Of a stretch of 34,058 nt of DNA, positions 25,777-34,058 are shown in pieces. The first letter of the stretch is position 1; each line of letters opens with the position of its first letter. This stretch comes from Clostridium sp. BSD9I1 (GTDB lineage: Bacteria > Bacillota > Clostridia > Clostridiales > Clostridiaceae). The notes beneath the pieces were generated by a model that saw only the letters and a program-made list of their open reading frames with translations, was not told where the DNA came from and ran no database searches. Where the stretch lies: assembly GCF_900185645.1 (NCBI RefSeq), contig NZ_FYAM01000008.1:1-34058 (forward strand), given 5' to 3'. The translations under genes and the position numbers were made by a program.

Positions 25777-26250
25777 ATGAAGAATACACTGATTGTTTAT
25801 TATTCACTTTTCAAAAACACAAAGAATTTAGCATTAGAAATAGAAAAACAGACTGGTGGTACTATAAGAGAATTAATTCCTGATAAGAATTATTCCTTTG
25901 ATTATAATACGGCTGCTAAAGAAGTAAGAAATGAAATTTCTCGAGGATTTTGCCCTAAGCTAATATCTGGAAATGAATCAATAGAGGATTATCAAACAAT
26001 ATTTATAGGTTCACCTAACTGGTTTAAAACATTAGCCCCACCAATTATGAGTTTTCTTAGACAACATAATTTTACAGGTAAAACAATAATTCCTTTTTGC
26101 ACTCATGGAGGCGGTGGATTTGGTGAAATTGAAAATGACATAGCTAAAGAATGCTTAAAATCAATAATTCTACCTGGTATTGCTGTAAACGGTGCTGATG
26201 TATCAGAAGAAGTTGCAAATTGGCTTGCGGCAATTCGACATGAATTATAA
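25777..26250 (+). CDS. Flavodoxin
   Basis: This is a flavodoxin of about 157 residues, a small FMN electron carrier or FMN-dependent quinone/NADPH reductase domain. LIVYYSLFKNTKNLA near the N-terminus is the phosphate-binding loop. FIGSPNWFKTLAPPIMSFL carries the first aromatic flavin contact (W), and FCTHGGGGFGEIENDI the second loop. It matches the longer Flavodoxin_4 type. I prefer the ATG at 25777, 8 bases after AAAGGGAG, over the GTG at 25768, which overlaps that site. It is divergent from the nitroreductase gene and ends at a hairpin terminator. The MerR-like promoter suggests induction by a stress or a small molecule. Confidence 0.88.
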   Translation: MKNTLIVYYSLFKNTKNLALEIEKQTGGTIRELIPDKNYSFDYNTAAKEVRNEISRGFCPKLISGNESIEDYQTIFIGSPNWFKTLAPPIMSFLRQHNFTGKTIIPFCTHGGGGFGEIENDIAKECLKSIILPGIAVNGADVSEEVANWLAAIRHEL

Positions 26251-26292
26251 TAAGTTCTAATTTATCAAAGGAGTTTGGAATGAAAATTAATT

Positions 26293-26340
26293 AAATCCAG
26301 TAGGAAAGTTTATTATTGTTTGCTACTGGATTTGGTTTGT
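26293..26340 (+). terminator. Terminator after flavodoxin
   Basis: AAATCCAGTAG (26293-26303) pairs perfectly with CTACTGGATTT (26323-26333). The stem words are shared with the terminators of the three leaders, but no P1-P2-P3 aptamer precedes it. Confidence 0.65.
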
Positions 26341-26407
26341 TAAAAAGCTTTAAAATAAATACAGAGAAATTTTACGCTTATGGTTTAGAGTTGCGGGTTA
26401 AATATAT

Positions 26408-27406
26408 TTATATTTTTTGAAATATAACTGGACGCCCTAACTTCCCCAGGCGGATTGGCTGTGTGCTATATTTATAATTATGATTATCCCAAAGACTTGC
26501 AGTTGAAATCTGACTACTATCATAAGTTTTAAAGAAATATTCACAAGTATTTGTATTAATAAAAGCTGTATATTTCGTATAATCATAAGTATTTCGGTCT
26601 GTTATAACAACTCCCTTTGGAATGGAAACGCCCTCCATAATATGAAAGCAGGCTATCACTGCCTCTACCCTGTCTTTAGGCATTTCAATATGTGTTTTTT
26701 GATATGCCGTTTTTACAAATCGTTCTGGTGATGTATAGCCCCCAGGCAATAACATGGTTCCTCCAGCTTGACCAAATGGCTTTAACTGAACTTTTCCCCA
26801 GTATGCTTCACTAGTCTGCTTTGAAGAAACATCCATATAATTTCTTAAATTAGTCATGTGCCAACTGAAATCAGGACTGTTAGCCATAACACCTATGGGA
26901 TTTTCAAATAATTTCATACCTTTTCCTGTTTGCTCAATAACAACACATTTTCCTCTTTTATCTGTGGCAATCCAATGCAATGGTGCAACTGTTTGTGTTA
27001 TTGGATCTGGCATGCCAACGAGAGATATTTGCTGAAGTATTTCTTCCAATTCATCTATAGATCCGCATCTTCCCAAAATATAATGGAGAAAATCTAAAGC
27101 TGCAACAGGTTCTTTTTTTGTATTCTTCGCAGGTATATTGTATTTTGCATAACCGGCAAAATATAATGCCGCTGCTGCAAATCCCTTTTCATTTACTCCG
27201 TCAAAAAAACCAAGTATTCCATCAGCCTCTTGCCCTATTCCTATAAAACTATAGTAATCACAAAATTTATGCATGTTTAAAACATTATTCCATACATAAT
27301 TTTTCGGTACCACATAAAGCTGTGATTCAATAGGATAAGAAAAATCCATGGTTCGTCCAAAAAAGTTTTCCATTTGTTTGGATTGTAATGTTATTGCTGT
27401 ACACAT
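26408..27406 (-). CDS. Choloylglycine hydrolase family amidase, penicillin V acylase-like
   Basis: This 332-residue N-terminal nucleophile hydrolase cleaves a linear amide bond. Met removal exposes C2 as the nucleophile. Other active-site residues are R18 and D21 (GRTMDFS), N176 (MANSPDF) and R229 (SPERF), counted with Met. The position that is Asn in bile salt hydrolases (near 82) is Tyr here (ALYF, Y82), as in penicillin V acylases. So penicillin V acylase, or another acyl-amide or acyl-homoserine-lactone substrate, is more likely than bile salts. There is no signal peptide. AAGGAGG lies before the ATG. It appears monocistronic. Confidence 0.85.
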   Translation of the reverse strand: MCTAITLQSKQMENFFGRTMDFSYPIESQLYVVPKNYVWNNVLNMHKFCDYYSFIGIGQEADGILGFFDGVNEKGFAAAALYFAGYAKYNIPAKNTKKEPVAALDFLHYILGRCGSIDELEEILQQISLVGMPDPITQTVAPLHWIATDKRGKCVVIEQTGKGMKLFENPIGVMANSPDFSWHMTNLRNYMDVSSKQTSEAYWGKVQLKPFGQAGGTMLLPGGYTSPERFVKTAYQKTHIEMPKDRVEAVIACFHIMEGVSIPKGVVITDRNTYDYTKYTAFINTNTCEYFFKTYDSSQISTASLWDNHNYKYSTQPIRLGKLGRPVIFQKI

Positions 27407-27817
27407 ATTAATTTCCTCCTTATGAGTTATAAAATTTCATCCAAAAAAAGCATAGCTTATACCAATATTTAAAATCTAAAATTCATCGGTTTTGTAATAA
27501 AAGAACTGAACATTTATTAATATGCTTCTTTGGGTTGAAAAATTCGGTTCATCTTAAGAGTTTGCAATAGTGTACAGATACAGCAGCAATATAATAAAAG
27601 TATAACTTATTGTAAAAAAGTGCGAATATGATATAATTTATACAAAAGCTTGCATTAATTGACATTAAAGAATAATTTAATGCATTTATGAGAATCAAAA
27701 TAAAATTTATGAGCCCATGATAAGGCTCTTTTATAGTTTGAAGGCAGAAGTGGGTATTATTGTATAAAAATAAAGTTATATATATTATAAAAAATATTTG
27801 CATGGGGAGGAAAACAG
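27407..27817. other. Intergenic gap between divergent genes
   Basis: I see no convincing gene, RNA or strong promoter here. A short minus-strand open frame (27549-27803) is low-complexity, rich in Ile, Tyr, Phe and Asn, and lacks a ribosome binding site. AT-rich runs near 27770 may hold the promoter of the sigma-54 activator. Confidence 0.5.
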
Positions 27818-29539
27818 ATGAAAGAGTATGAAAATGATTATAATTTAGATATTTCTGTCACTATAATTAACAATATAAATGATGGAATAATAGTCACCAA
27901 TACTAATGGAAAAATTAATATAATTAACAAAATAGCACAGGATATTTTAAATATTGATGAACATTATGGTATAGGTAGGATTATAAGTGACTTAATTCCG
28001 GAAGTTCTGGAATTTCAATTACCTAAAAGAAATTATAAAAAAACTAATAAAAATGTAAAGCTTGGTAAAAAAGTAATTCTAATCACTAGAGTTCCAATGA
28101 TTGAGAATAATGAAATTAAAGAAGTAATATATGTGTTCAAGGATATTACTGAAAAAGAAAGTATAAAAAATGAATTAATAAGTGAAAAAAACTGGAATGA
28201 TATACTAAAGCAAGCTTTGAATATGGCTTATGAGGGAATAGTAATTGTGGACAAAAATGGATATATAACAATGATAAGTAAGGGATATGCAGAATTTTTA
28301 GGAATAGATGATAAAAAAGTAATAGGAAAGCATGCTACAGATGTAATTGAAAATACAAGAATGCATATTGTTGTTAAAACAGGGAAAGAAGAAGAAGCTC
28401 AATTACAAAAAATAGGCAATAAATATATGATGGCAACTAGAACGCCTCTATTTATTAATGGAGAAATACAAGGTGCTGTAGGTAAAGTGCTTTTTAAAAA
28501 TGCAAAAGAATTAGAGTTTTTACACAAGAAATTTAGTAAAGTTCAGAAGGAACTAGAAGCATACAAGGAACAGTTTCAAGAAAAAAATAGTGCTAGATAT
28601 ACTTTTGCTGATATTGTTGGAAATAGTGATGGAATTATGGAGGCTAAAAAGCTATCTAAAAAAGCAGCCTTAACTGATTCCAATGTATTACTTATTGGTG
28701 AAAGTGGCACAGGAAAAGAGCTATTTGCACATTCTATACATAAAAATAGTAATAGAAAATACGGACCGTTTGTAAAGGTTAATTGTGGAGCAATTCCATC
28801 TGATTTACTAGAATCAGAATTATTTGGATATGAAGGAGGTGCCTTTACTGGAGCTAAAAAAGAAGGGAAAATTGGTAAGTTTGAATTAGCCGATGGAGGA
28901 ACTATTTTTCTAGATGAAATTGGAGATATGCCACTGCATATGCAGGTTAAACTTTTAAGAGTATTGCAGGAAAAAGAAGTTGAGAGGGTAGGTGGTGTTT
29001 CTCCTAAGAATATAGATATAAGGATTATAGCAGCAACTAATCAAAAGCTTGATAGCATGGTAAAGGAAGGAAAGTTTAGAGCTGATTTGTATTACAGGCT
29101 TAATGTTGTTACTGTAAGAATTCCACCTTTAAGAGAAAGAAAAGATGATATTATATTATTGTCTAAGTTTTTATGTGATAAAATATCTAAAAAATTAAAT
29201 AGAGAAAAGTGTATAGTTTCAAATGAAGCTTTAGAATACATGAAAGGCTATAAATGGGAAGGAAATATAAGGCAATTAGAAAATGCAATTGAAAGAGCTA
29301 TAAATATTATGGAAAATACAAATAACTTATTATTGCCAAAACATTTGCCAAAGGAAATAACAGGAGTTGAAATAGATTTCAATATTTTAAAATTGGAAGA
29401 TGCTATATGGCAGGCAGAAAGAAATGCAATTATTAATGCTATAAAAATGTGCAAAGGCAATAAACAAAAGGCAGCTAAAGAATTAGGGATAAGTAGAACT
29501 ACTTTATATGAGAAGGTTAATAAATATAAAATATTATAA
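27818..29539 (+). CDS. Sigma-54-dependent activator with two PAS domains
   Basis: This 573-residue enhancer-binding protein uses ATP to open RNA polymerase-sigma-54 promoters. Residues 13-110 and 128-230 are two PAS domains (IINNINDGIIVTN and ALNMAYEGIVIVD openings). A coiled linker (230-260) leads to the AAA+ domain with Walker A GESGTGKE (294-301), sigma-54-contact loop GAFTGA (341-346) and Walker B GGTIFLDEIGD. The C-terminal Fis-type helix-turn-helix reads NKQKAAKELGISRTTLYEKV. There is no response-regulator receiver, so it senses a cytosolic signal, probably a small molecule or acyl-CoA. GGGGAGG precedes the ATG. It probably controls the adjacent operon through the three sites at 29564-29665. 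Confidence 0.93.
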   Translation: MKEYENDYNLDISVTIINNINDGIIVTNTNGKINIINKIAQDILNIDEHYGIGRIISDLIPEVLEFQLPKRNYKKTNKNVKLGKKVILITRVPMIENNEIKEVIYVFKDITEKESIKNELISEKNWNDILKQALNMAYEGIVIVDKNGYITMISKGYAEFLGIDDKKVIGKHATDVIENTRMHIVVKTGKEEEAQLQKIGNKYMMATRTPLFINGEIQGAVGKVLFKNAKELEFLHKKFSKVQKELEAYKEQFQEKNSARYTFADIVGNSDGIMEAKKLSKKAALTDSNVLLIGESGTGKELFAHSIHKNSNRKYGPFVKVNCGAIPSDLLESELFGYEGGAFTGAKKEGKIGKFELADGGTIFLDEIGDMPLHMQVKLLRVLQEKEVERVGGVSPKNIDIRIIAATNQKLDSMVKEGKFRADLYYRLNVVTVRIPPLRERKDDIILLSKFLCDKISKKLNREKCIVSNEALEYMKGYKWEGNIRQLENAIERAINIMENTNNLLLPKHLPKEITGVEIDFNILKLEDAIWQAERNAIINAIKMCKGNKQKAAKELGISRTTLYEKVNKYKIL

Positions 29540-29561
29540 AGAATTTAATGAAGATTATGTG

Positions 29562-29630
29562 AAGTGTATGTGAAATCGTACACATTTTTAAACTTATTTT
29601 AAAAGTGTACGATTTTACATACACTTTTTT
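29562..29630. terminator. 30-bp stem hairpin after the activator gene
   Basis: 29562-29591 and 29597-29626 are reverse complements at 27 of 30 positions with a 5-base loop, followed by a T run (29625-29630). It should terminate the activator gene. Its two arms are also two of the three activator binding sites. Confidence 0.65.
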
Positions 29631-29665
29631 ACTATAATTTCAAGAGTGTAATGATACGCTTACAC
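29564..29665. promoter_or_regulatory. Three GTGTA-N10-TACAC activator sites
   Basis: The 20-base dyad GTGTA-N10-TACAC occurs at 29564-29583, 29605-29624 and 29646-29665, starting exactly 41 bases apart each time. This places the sites on the same DNA face. They lie about 110-210 bases upstream of the sigma-54 promoter, the normal position for enhancer-binding protein sites. Confidence 0.8.
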
Positions 29666-29772
29666 TTTTTAAATAATTGGCTAAATATTTATAAAATTTG
29701 TTTTTTGCTGTTATACTAAGAAATCCAGATAAATCAACATTAAGAAAGAAAAATATAAAGAAAATTTTATAT

Positions 29773-29788
29773 TGGCACGGTTTTTGCT
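29773..29788 (+). promoter_or_regulatory. Sigma-54 (-24/-12) promoter
   Basis: TGGCACGGTTTTTGCT matches the sigma-54 consensus TGGCAC-N5-TTGCW. The GG at 29774-29775 and GC at 29786-29787 are correctly spaced. The predicted transcript start is near 29799, 40 bases before the CoA-transferase gene. Confidence 0.9.
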
Positions 29789-29838
29789 TATTAATTAAAG
29801 TGTAGGTTTGTAATCACCATGAGAAAGGAGAGGTATTA

Positions 29839-31383
29839 ATGATTAAAGTAAAAACTGTTTCAGAAGCAGTACAAATGATTAAAAGCGGCAGCACTATTGC
29901 CATAGGCGGCTTTATAGGAATTGGACATCCAGAAGAAATAACATCAGAAATAGAAAAAAGTTTTATTAATACAGGAGTACCTAATAATCTTACACTTGTA
30001 TATGCTGCCGGACAAGGGGATTCAAATGAAAAAGGATTAAATCACTTAGGTCGTGAAGGATTAGTATCGAAAGTAGTAGGGGGGCATTGGGGACTCGCGC
30101 CTAAACTTCAAAAATTAGCCTTGGAAAATAAAGTACAAGCATATAACCTTCCTCAAGGTGTAATATCTCATCTTTTTAGAGACATAGCAGCCAAAAAAGT
30201 GGGAACAATTACTCATGTTGGTCTTAAAACTTTTGTTGACCCTAGAGTTGAAGGGGGGAAATTAAATAAAGTTACTAAGGAGGATATTGTAAAGGTTGTA
30301 AACATTGAAGGAGAAGAAAGACTATTATATAAAGCTTTTCCTATAAATGTTAGCATAATACGAGCTACCTACGCAGATGAAAAAGGCAATCTGTCCTTTG
30401 AAAAAGAAGCAGCAACTGTAGAAGCTTTATCAATAGCTCAAGCTGCTAAAAACTCTGGAGGAATAGTAATAGCTCAAGTTCAAGCTGTAGTTAGTAATGG
30501 AACATTAGATCCAAAGCTTGTAAAGATTCCGGGAATATGTGTAGATGCCATTGTTGTTTCAAAGCCTGAGAATCATATGCAAACGTTCTCGGAACATTTT
30601 AATCCTTCATATTGCGGAGAAGTAAAGGTTCCGTTAAATTCTGTAAAACCTATGGAATTAGATGAAAGAAAAATAATCTCAAGAAGAGCAGCTATAGAAC
30701 TTACGCCTAATGCAGTAGTAAATTTAGGAATTGGTGTTCCAGAGGGAGTGGCTGCAGTTGCAAATGAAGAAGGTATTGGAGAAATAATGACATTAACTGT
30801 AGAGGCTGGTCCGATAGGTGGAGTGCCAGCAAGCGGTTTAAGCTTTGGTGCATCTGTAAATGCCGAGTGTATTTTAGACCAACCTTATCAATTTGATTTT
30901 TATGATGGCGGAGGTCTTGATGTAGCATTTTTAGGGTTAGCGCAGTGCGATGAAAAGGGAAATATTAATGTTAGCAAGTTTGGACCTAAAATAGCTGGTT
31001 GTGGTGGATTTATTAATATTACGCAGAATTCAAAAAAAGTAATATATTGTGGAACATTTACAGCTGGAGGGTTAAAAATAAAAGTTGAAAATGGAAAGTT
31101 AATAATTGCGCAAGAAGGAAAGACTAAAAAGTTCATCAAAGATGTTGAACAAATAACCTTTAGCGGAGAATATGCAAGGGAAATAGGACAACAGGTTCTA
31201 TATATAACTGAAAGAGCAGTATTTGAGTTAAGGCCAGAAGGATTAGTTTTAACAGAAATAGCTCCAGGCATAAGTTTAGAGAATGATATTTTAGCAAATA
31301 TGGACTTTGAACCAATAATATCTGAAAACCTTAAAGGTATGGATGAAAGAATATTTAAAGATGAATTAATGGAATTAATTTAA
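29839..31383 (+). CDS. Acyl-CoA:acid CoA-transferase (family I, propionate CoA-transferase-like)
   Basis: This 514-residue fused alpha/beta CoA-transferase moves CoA from an acyl-CoA such as acetyl- or butyryl-CoA to a free acid. The N-terminal half holds [15 protein letters not shown] (oxyanion/CoA site). The C-terminal half holds [14 protein letters not shown] and the active-site glutamate E322 in [12 protein letters not shown], which matches the catalytic Glu of propionate CoA-transferase. Then comes [15 protein letters not shown]. Both halves are intact. GAGAGG precedes the ATG. It is the first gene of the sigma-54 operon. The substrate is likely a short-chain or hydroxy acid such as 3-hydroxybutyrate (inference from the neighbours). 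Confidence 0.88.
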   Translation: MIKVKTVSEAVQMIKSGSTIAIGGFIGIGHPEEITSEIEKSFINTGVPNNLTLVYAAGQGDSNEKGLNHLGREGLVSKVVGGHWGLAPKLQKLALENKVQAYNLPQGVISHLFRDIAAKKVGTITHVGLKTFVDPRVEGGKLNKVTKEDIVKVVNIEGEERLLYKAFPINVSIIRATYADEKGNLSFEKEAATVEALSIAQAAKNSGGIVIAQVQAVVSNGTLDPKLVKIPGICVDAIVVSKPENHMQTFSEHFNPSYCGEVKVPLNSVKPMELDERKIISRRAAIELTPNAVVNLGIGVPEGVAAVANEEGIGEIMTLTVEAGPIGGVPASGLSFGASVNAECILDQPYQFDFYDGGGLDVAFLGLAQCDEKGNINVSKFGPKIAGCGGFINITQNSKKVIYCGTFTAGGLKIKVENGKLIIAQEGKTKKFIKDVEQITFSGEYAREIGQQVLYITERAVFELRPEGLVLTEIAPGISLENDILANMDFEPIISENLKGMDERIFKDELMELI

Positions 31384-31420
31384 TTTATAAAATAAGTGAA
31401 AAAGTGAAAGGAGAATTATT

Positions 31421-32791
31421 ATGATAGGTGTTATAGGTATTTTAATTTCTCTAGCATTATTAATGTATTTAGCTTATAGGGGGATCACAGTATTACTTTT
31501 GGCTCCAGTACTTGCACTGCTTGCAGTAATATTTTCTGGAGAGATGCCATTACTTGCAACATATACAGAATTATTTATGAAAGACTTTGCAGGGTATGCA
31601 AAAACCTATTTTCCACTATTCCTACTCGGAGCAGTATTTGGAAAGATAATGGATGATTCAGGAGCGGCTAAATCCATTGCAAATTTTATAGCACATAAAC
31701 TTGGAAAAGATAAGGCGATACTTGCAGTAGTATTATCCTGCGCAGTATTAACTTATGGTGGTGTTTCATTATTCGTTGTTGCATTTGCAGTATATCCAAT
31801 AGCAGTTGAATTATTTAAAGAAGCTAATTTACCAAAAAGACTTATACCTGGAGCTATAGCTCTTGGAGCATTTACTTTTACAATGACAGCATTACCAGGA
31901 ACTCCTCAAATTCAAAATGCTATACCAATGACTTATTTTGGAACAACTGCTTGGGCAGCACCAGTACTGGGTATAATTGGTTCAATAGTAATATTTGTTT
32001 TAGGTATGATGTGGCTTAATAAGAGAGTGAAAACTGCAATGGATGCTGGAGAAGGATATGGAAATCATAAAGAAGAAAGACTTGAATCAGTAGACGTATC
32101 TAGTCTTCCAAACATTGTTGTGGCTATTTTGCCAATAGTGGTAGTTTTAGTGTTGAACTATATAATTGGTGTATATTTAGTAAAAATTCCTTCAGAATAT
32201 CTTAAGTCTTATGGAACATCTATAGATAAAGTAAAAGGATTATGGAGCTTAATTGTTGCTCTTGTTATATCATCAATACTTGCAGTAGTTTTAATGAGAA
32301 AGAACTTCAAAAGTATAATAAAGACTATTAATGATGGAGCAATTGGTTCATTACTAGCAATTGCTAATACTTCATCAGAAGTTGGATATGGAAATGTTAT
32401 TAAAGCATTAGGAGCTTTTGCATTAGTAAAAGGAGCAATACTTGCAATACCAGGAACACCTTTAATTTCTTTGTCAGTTTCAACAAGTGTATTAGCTGGT
32501 ATAACTGGATCAGCTTCAGGTGGAATGAGTATAGCACTGGGAGCTTTAGGTGATATTTATATGCAAAAGGCAGCACTGTTAGGTATTAATCCAGAGGTAA
32601 TGCATAGAATAGCAGCTATTGCTTGTGGAGGATTTGATACACTTCCACACAACGGAGCTGTAATAACATTACTAGGAATTACAGGTCTTACACATAGAGA
32701 GTCTTATGCAGATATAGGAATGTGTACAGTAGTTATTCCAGTTGTAGCTACAGCGGTATGTATAATTGGAGCTAGTTTTGGATTAGTGTAA
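31421..32791 (+). CDS. GntP family permease
   Basis: This 456-residue gluconate:H+ symporter family protein has about 12-13 membrane helices. It shows GntP-like words: PLFLLGAVFGKIMDDSGAA, LTYGGVSLFVVAFAVYPI, ALPGTPQIQNAIPMTYFG, and at the C-terminus CGGFDTLPHNGAVITLL with TSSEVGYGNVI before it. GntP proteins import gluconate, but related branches carry 3-hydroxybutyrate, D-serine or other hydroxy acids. The operon context favours a hydroxy or short-chain acid here. AAAGGAG precedes the ATG. It is 37 bases after the CoA-transferase gene. Confidence 0.85.
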   Translation: MIGVIGILISLALLMYLAYRGITVLLLAPVLALLAVIFSGEMPLLATYTELFMKDFAGYAKTYFPLFLLGAVFGKIMDDSGAAKSIANFIAHKLGKDKAILAVVLSCAVLTYGGVSLFVVAFAVYPIAVELFKEANLPKRLIPGAIALGAFTFTMTALPGTPQIQNAIPMTYFGTTAWAAPVLGIIGSIVIFVLGMMWLNKRVKTAMDAGEGYGNHKEERLESVDVSSLPNIVVAILPIVVVLVLNYIIGVYLVKIPSEYLKSYGTSIDKVKGLWSLIVALVISSILAVVLMRKNFKSIIKTINDGAIGSLLAIANTSSEVGYGNVIKALGAFALVKGAILAIPGTPLISLSVSTSVLAGITGSASGGMSIALGALGDIYMQKAALLGINPEVMHRIAAIACGGFDTLPHNGAVITLLGITGLTHRESYADIGMCTVVIPVVATAVCIIGASFGLV

Positions 32792-32813
32792 AAATAAGGA
32801 GGTAATATTTATA

Positions 32814-33230
32814 ATGGGAAAAACAATAAATGAATTAAAGATAGGCGATAAATCATATATAGAAAAGACAATAAGTGAAACAGATGTATATCTTTTTGCA
32901 GGAATAACTGGGGATCTAAATCCAGCGCATATAAATCAGATAGAATCAGAAAAAACCATATTTAAGGGCAGAATTGCTCATGGTATTTTAGTATCTGGAC
33001 TAATTTCAGCAGTTTTAGGAATGCAGTTACCTGGACCGGGGACAATATATTTAGGCCAAGAATTAAAGTTTATGGCGCCAGTAAAAATTGGCGACACAAT
33101 AAGAGCAGAGGCAGAAATAGTGGAATTAAATACAGAAAAAAATAGAGCTAAATTAAGGACAACCTGTACTAATCAAGATGGCAAAATAGTTATTGCAGGT
33201 GAAGCTTTAGTTATGCCGCCAAAAGCATAA
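32814..33230 (+). CDS. MaoC-like (R)-specific enoyl-CoA hydratase
   Basis: This 138-residue hot-dog-fold protein matches the PhaJ/MaoC hydratase 2 motif GITGDLNPAHI, with catalytic D34 and H39 in the usual positions, then GRIAHGILVSGLIS. It reversibly hydrates crotonyl-CoA to (R)-3-hydroxybutyryl-CoA. AAGGAGG precedes the ATG, 22 bases after the GntP gene. In this operon it probably works in the dehydration direction, feeding crotonyl-CoA to the following acyl-CoA dehydrogenase. Confidence 0.9.
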   Translation: MGKTINELKIGDKSYIEKTISETDVYLFAGITGDLNPAHINQIESEKTIFKGRIAHGILVSGLISAVLGMQLPGPGTIYLGQELKFMAPVKIGDTIRAEAEIVELNTEKNRAKLRTTCTNQDGKIVIAGEALVMPPKA

Positions 33231-33277
33231 ATATGATTGGTCTAGTTAATTAATTAACAATGAGGAGGTAAAGTATA

Positions 33278-34058
33278 ATGAATTTTTCATTAACAAGAGA
33301 ACAAGAATTTGTAAGACAGATGGTAAGAGAGTTTGCTGAAACTGAAGTTAAACCACTAGCAGCAGAAATCGACATAACAGAAGAATTTCCTATGGAAAAC
33401 GTAAAGAAGATGGCGAGACTTGGAATGATGGGAATACCATTTTCAAAGGAATATGGTGGAGCAGGTGGAGACGTTATATCCTATGCAATAACAGTTGAAG
33501 AATTATCAAGAGTTTGTGCTTCAACAGGTGTTATTGTTTCAGCTCACACTTCATTATGTGCATCAGTAATAAATGAACATGGAACACCAGCTCAAAAAGA
33601 AAAGTACTTACCAGCACTTGCCAAGGGGGAAAGAATAGGTGCTTTCGGATTAACTGAGCCAAACGCTGGTACAGATGCTGCTGGACAGCAGAGTTTAGCT
33701 GTTGATATGGGAGATTACTATTTATTAAACGGTTCAAAGATATTTATAACTAACGGTGGAGTTGCTGAAGTATTCATAGTATTTGCTATGACAGACAGAA
33801 GCAAAGGAACAAAAGGAATTTCCGCTTTCATAGTTGAAAAAGGAATGCCAGGATTCTCAATAGGTAAAGTAGAAGAAAAGCTTGGAATAAGAGCATCATC
33901 AACTACAGAACTTATATTTGAAGATGTTAAGGTTCCAAAAGAAAACCTACTTGGAAAAGAAGGAAAAGGATTTGGAATTGCCATGAAGACTCTTGATGGA
34001 GGAAGAATTGGTATAGCAGCTCAAGCTCTAGGAATAGCTCAAGGAGCATTTGATGAAG
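33278..34058 (+). CDS. Acyl-CoA dehydrogenase, butyryl-CoA dehydrogenase-like (partial)
   Basis: The 5' part (260 codons) of a FAD-dependent acyl-CoA dehydrogenase, open at the right window edge. It shows the N-terminal helical domain opening MNFSLTREQEFVRQMVREF, then FGLTEPNAGTDAAGQ (substrate and flavin contact), GSKIFITNGG, GTKGISAFIVEKG and EEKLGIRASSTTEL. This fits clostridial butyryl-CoA dehydrogenases, which reduce crotonyl-CoA to butyryl-CoA, usually with EtfAB. The catalytic Glu lies beyond the edge. TGAGGAGG precedes the ATG, 47 bases after the hydratase gene in the same operon. etf genes may follow outside the window. Confidence 0.88.
   Translation, partial: MNFSLTREQEFVRQMVREFAETEVKPLAAEIDITEEFPMENVKKMARLGMMGIPFSKEYGGAGGDVISYAITVEELSRVCASTGVIVSAHTSLCASVINEHGTPAQKEKYLPALAKGERIGAFGLTEPNAGTDAAGQQSLAVDMGDYYLLNGSKIFITNGGVAEVFIVFAMTDRSKGTKGISAFIVEKGMPGFSIGKVEEKLGIRASSTTELIFEDVKVPKENLLGKEGKGFGIAMKTLDGGRIGIAAQALGIAQGAFDE

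Noticed and set aside
26280-26294. Tiny open frame MKIN with a good ribosome binding site
   Set aside because: Four codons, followed at once by a terminator stem; probably chance or a gene remnant.
26293-26340. Fourth copy of the leader after flavodoxin
   Set aside because: It shares only the AATCCAGTA/TACTGGATT stem words. CTGCTT, P2 and P3 are missing, and no plus-strand gene follows.
27549-27803. Minus-strand gene of 84 codons
   Set aside because: Low-complexity Ile/Tyr/Phe/Asn composition, no ribosome binding site and no recognisable motif.

Overview
The window is AT-rich, low-GC Firmicute DNA with strong AGGAGG-type ribosome binding sites, frequent GTG and TTG starts, and compact genes. 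The gene content (HelD, LtaS-type sulfatase, PepV, sigma-54 fermentation operon, butyryl-CoA-dehydrogenase-like protein) points to an anaerobic Clostridium. A species cannot be named from this alone, although the layout recalls proteolytic clostridia of the C. botulinum/sporogenes type (inference).

Layout: 1-216 is a palindromic repeat element. 300-1322 holds a small zinc-ribbon protein and a converging unknown gene. 1554-2876 is hisS. 3015-6544 is a HelD plus divergent Nramp-fold transporter operon. 6561-8628 (minus) holds an AI-2E family membrane protein and an MBL-fold hydrolase. 8866-17065 is a peptide/muropeptide salvage region: NhaC-like transporter, cytosolic beta-lactamase-fold serine hydrolase, PepV dipeptidase, DUF819 transporter, exported SH3-NlpC/P60 endopeptidase, DUF3870 protein and dipeptide epimerase. 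17291-19049 holds a stand-alone ATP-cone protein and a second PepV. 19050-19605 is a gene-free cluster of long and short palindromes related to the element at the window start. 19687-24600 holds a TSUP permease, an LtaS-like enzyme (minus), a short RDD-like protein and an RlmD-type RNA methyltransferase. 24663-27406 holds a nitroreductase and a flavodoxin, divergently transcribed, and a choloylglycine hydrolase family enzyme. 27818 to the end holds a sigma-54 activator and its probable target operon: CoA-transferase, GntP permease, MaoC hydratase and an acyl-CoA dehydrogenase cut by the window edge.

The most interesting signal is a small RNA leader found three times, at 8938-9024, 11312-11398 and 15846-15946. 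Each copy has the same nested three-helix fold (P1, P2, P3). The 3' strand of P1 is also the left arm of a strong intrinsic terminator. P3 changes sequence but keeps pairing in the third copy. The three copies precede the transporter/serine hydrolase pair, the pepV operon and the dipeptide epimerase, so they look like a terminator-controlling riboswitch (or protein-bound attenuator) dedicated to muropeptide or dipeptide catabolism. I do not recognise it as a known class.

A second regulatory system is clear at 29564-29788. Three GTGTA-N10-TACAC sites spaced exactly 41 bp apart lie upstream of a near-consensus sigma-54 promoter, between the PAS-AAA-Fis activator and the CoA-transferase operon. 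The operon could convert (R)-3-hydroxybutyrate or a similar hydroxy acid to butyrate (inference).
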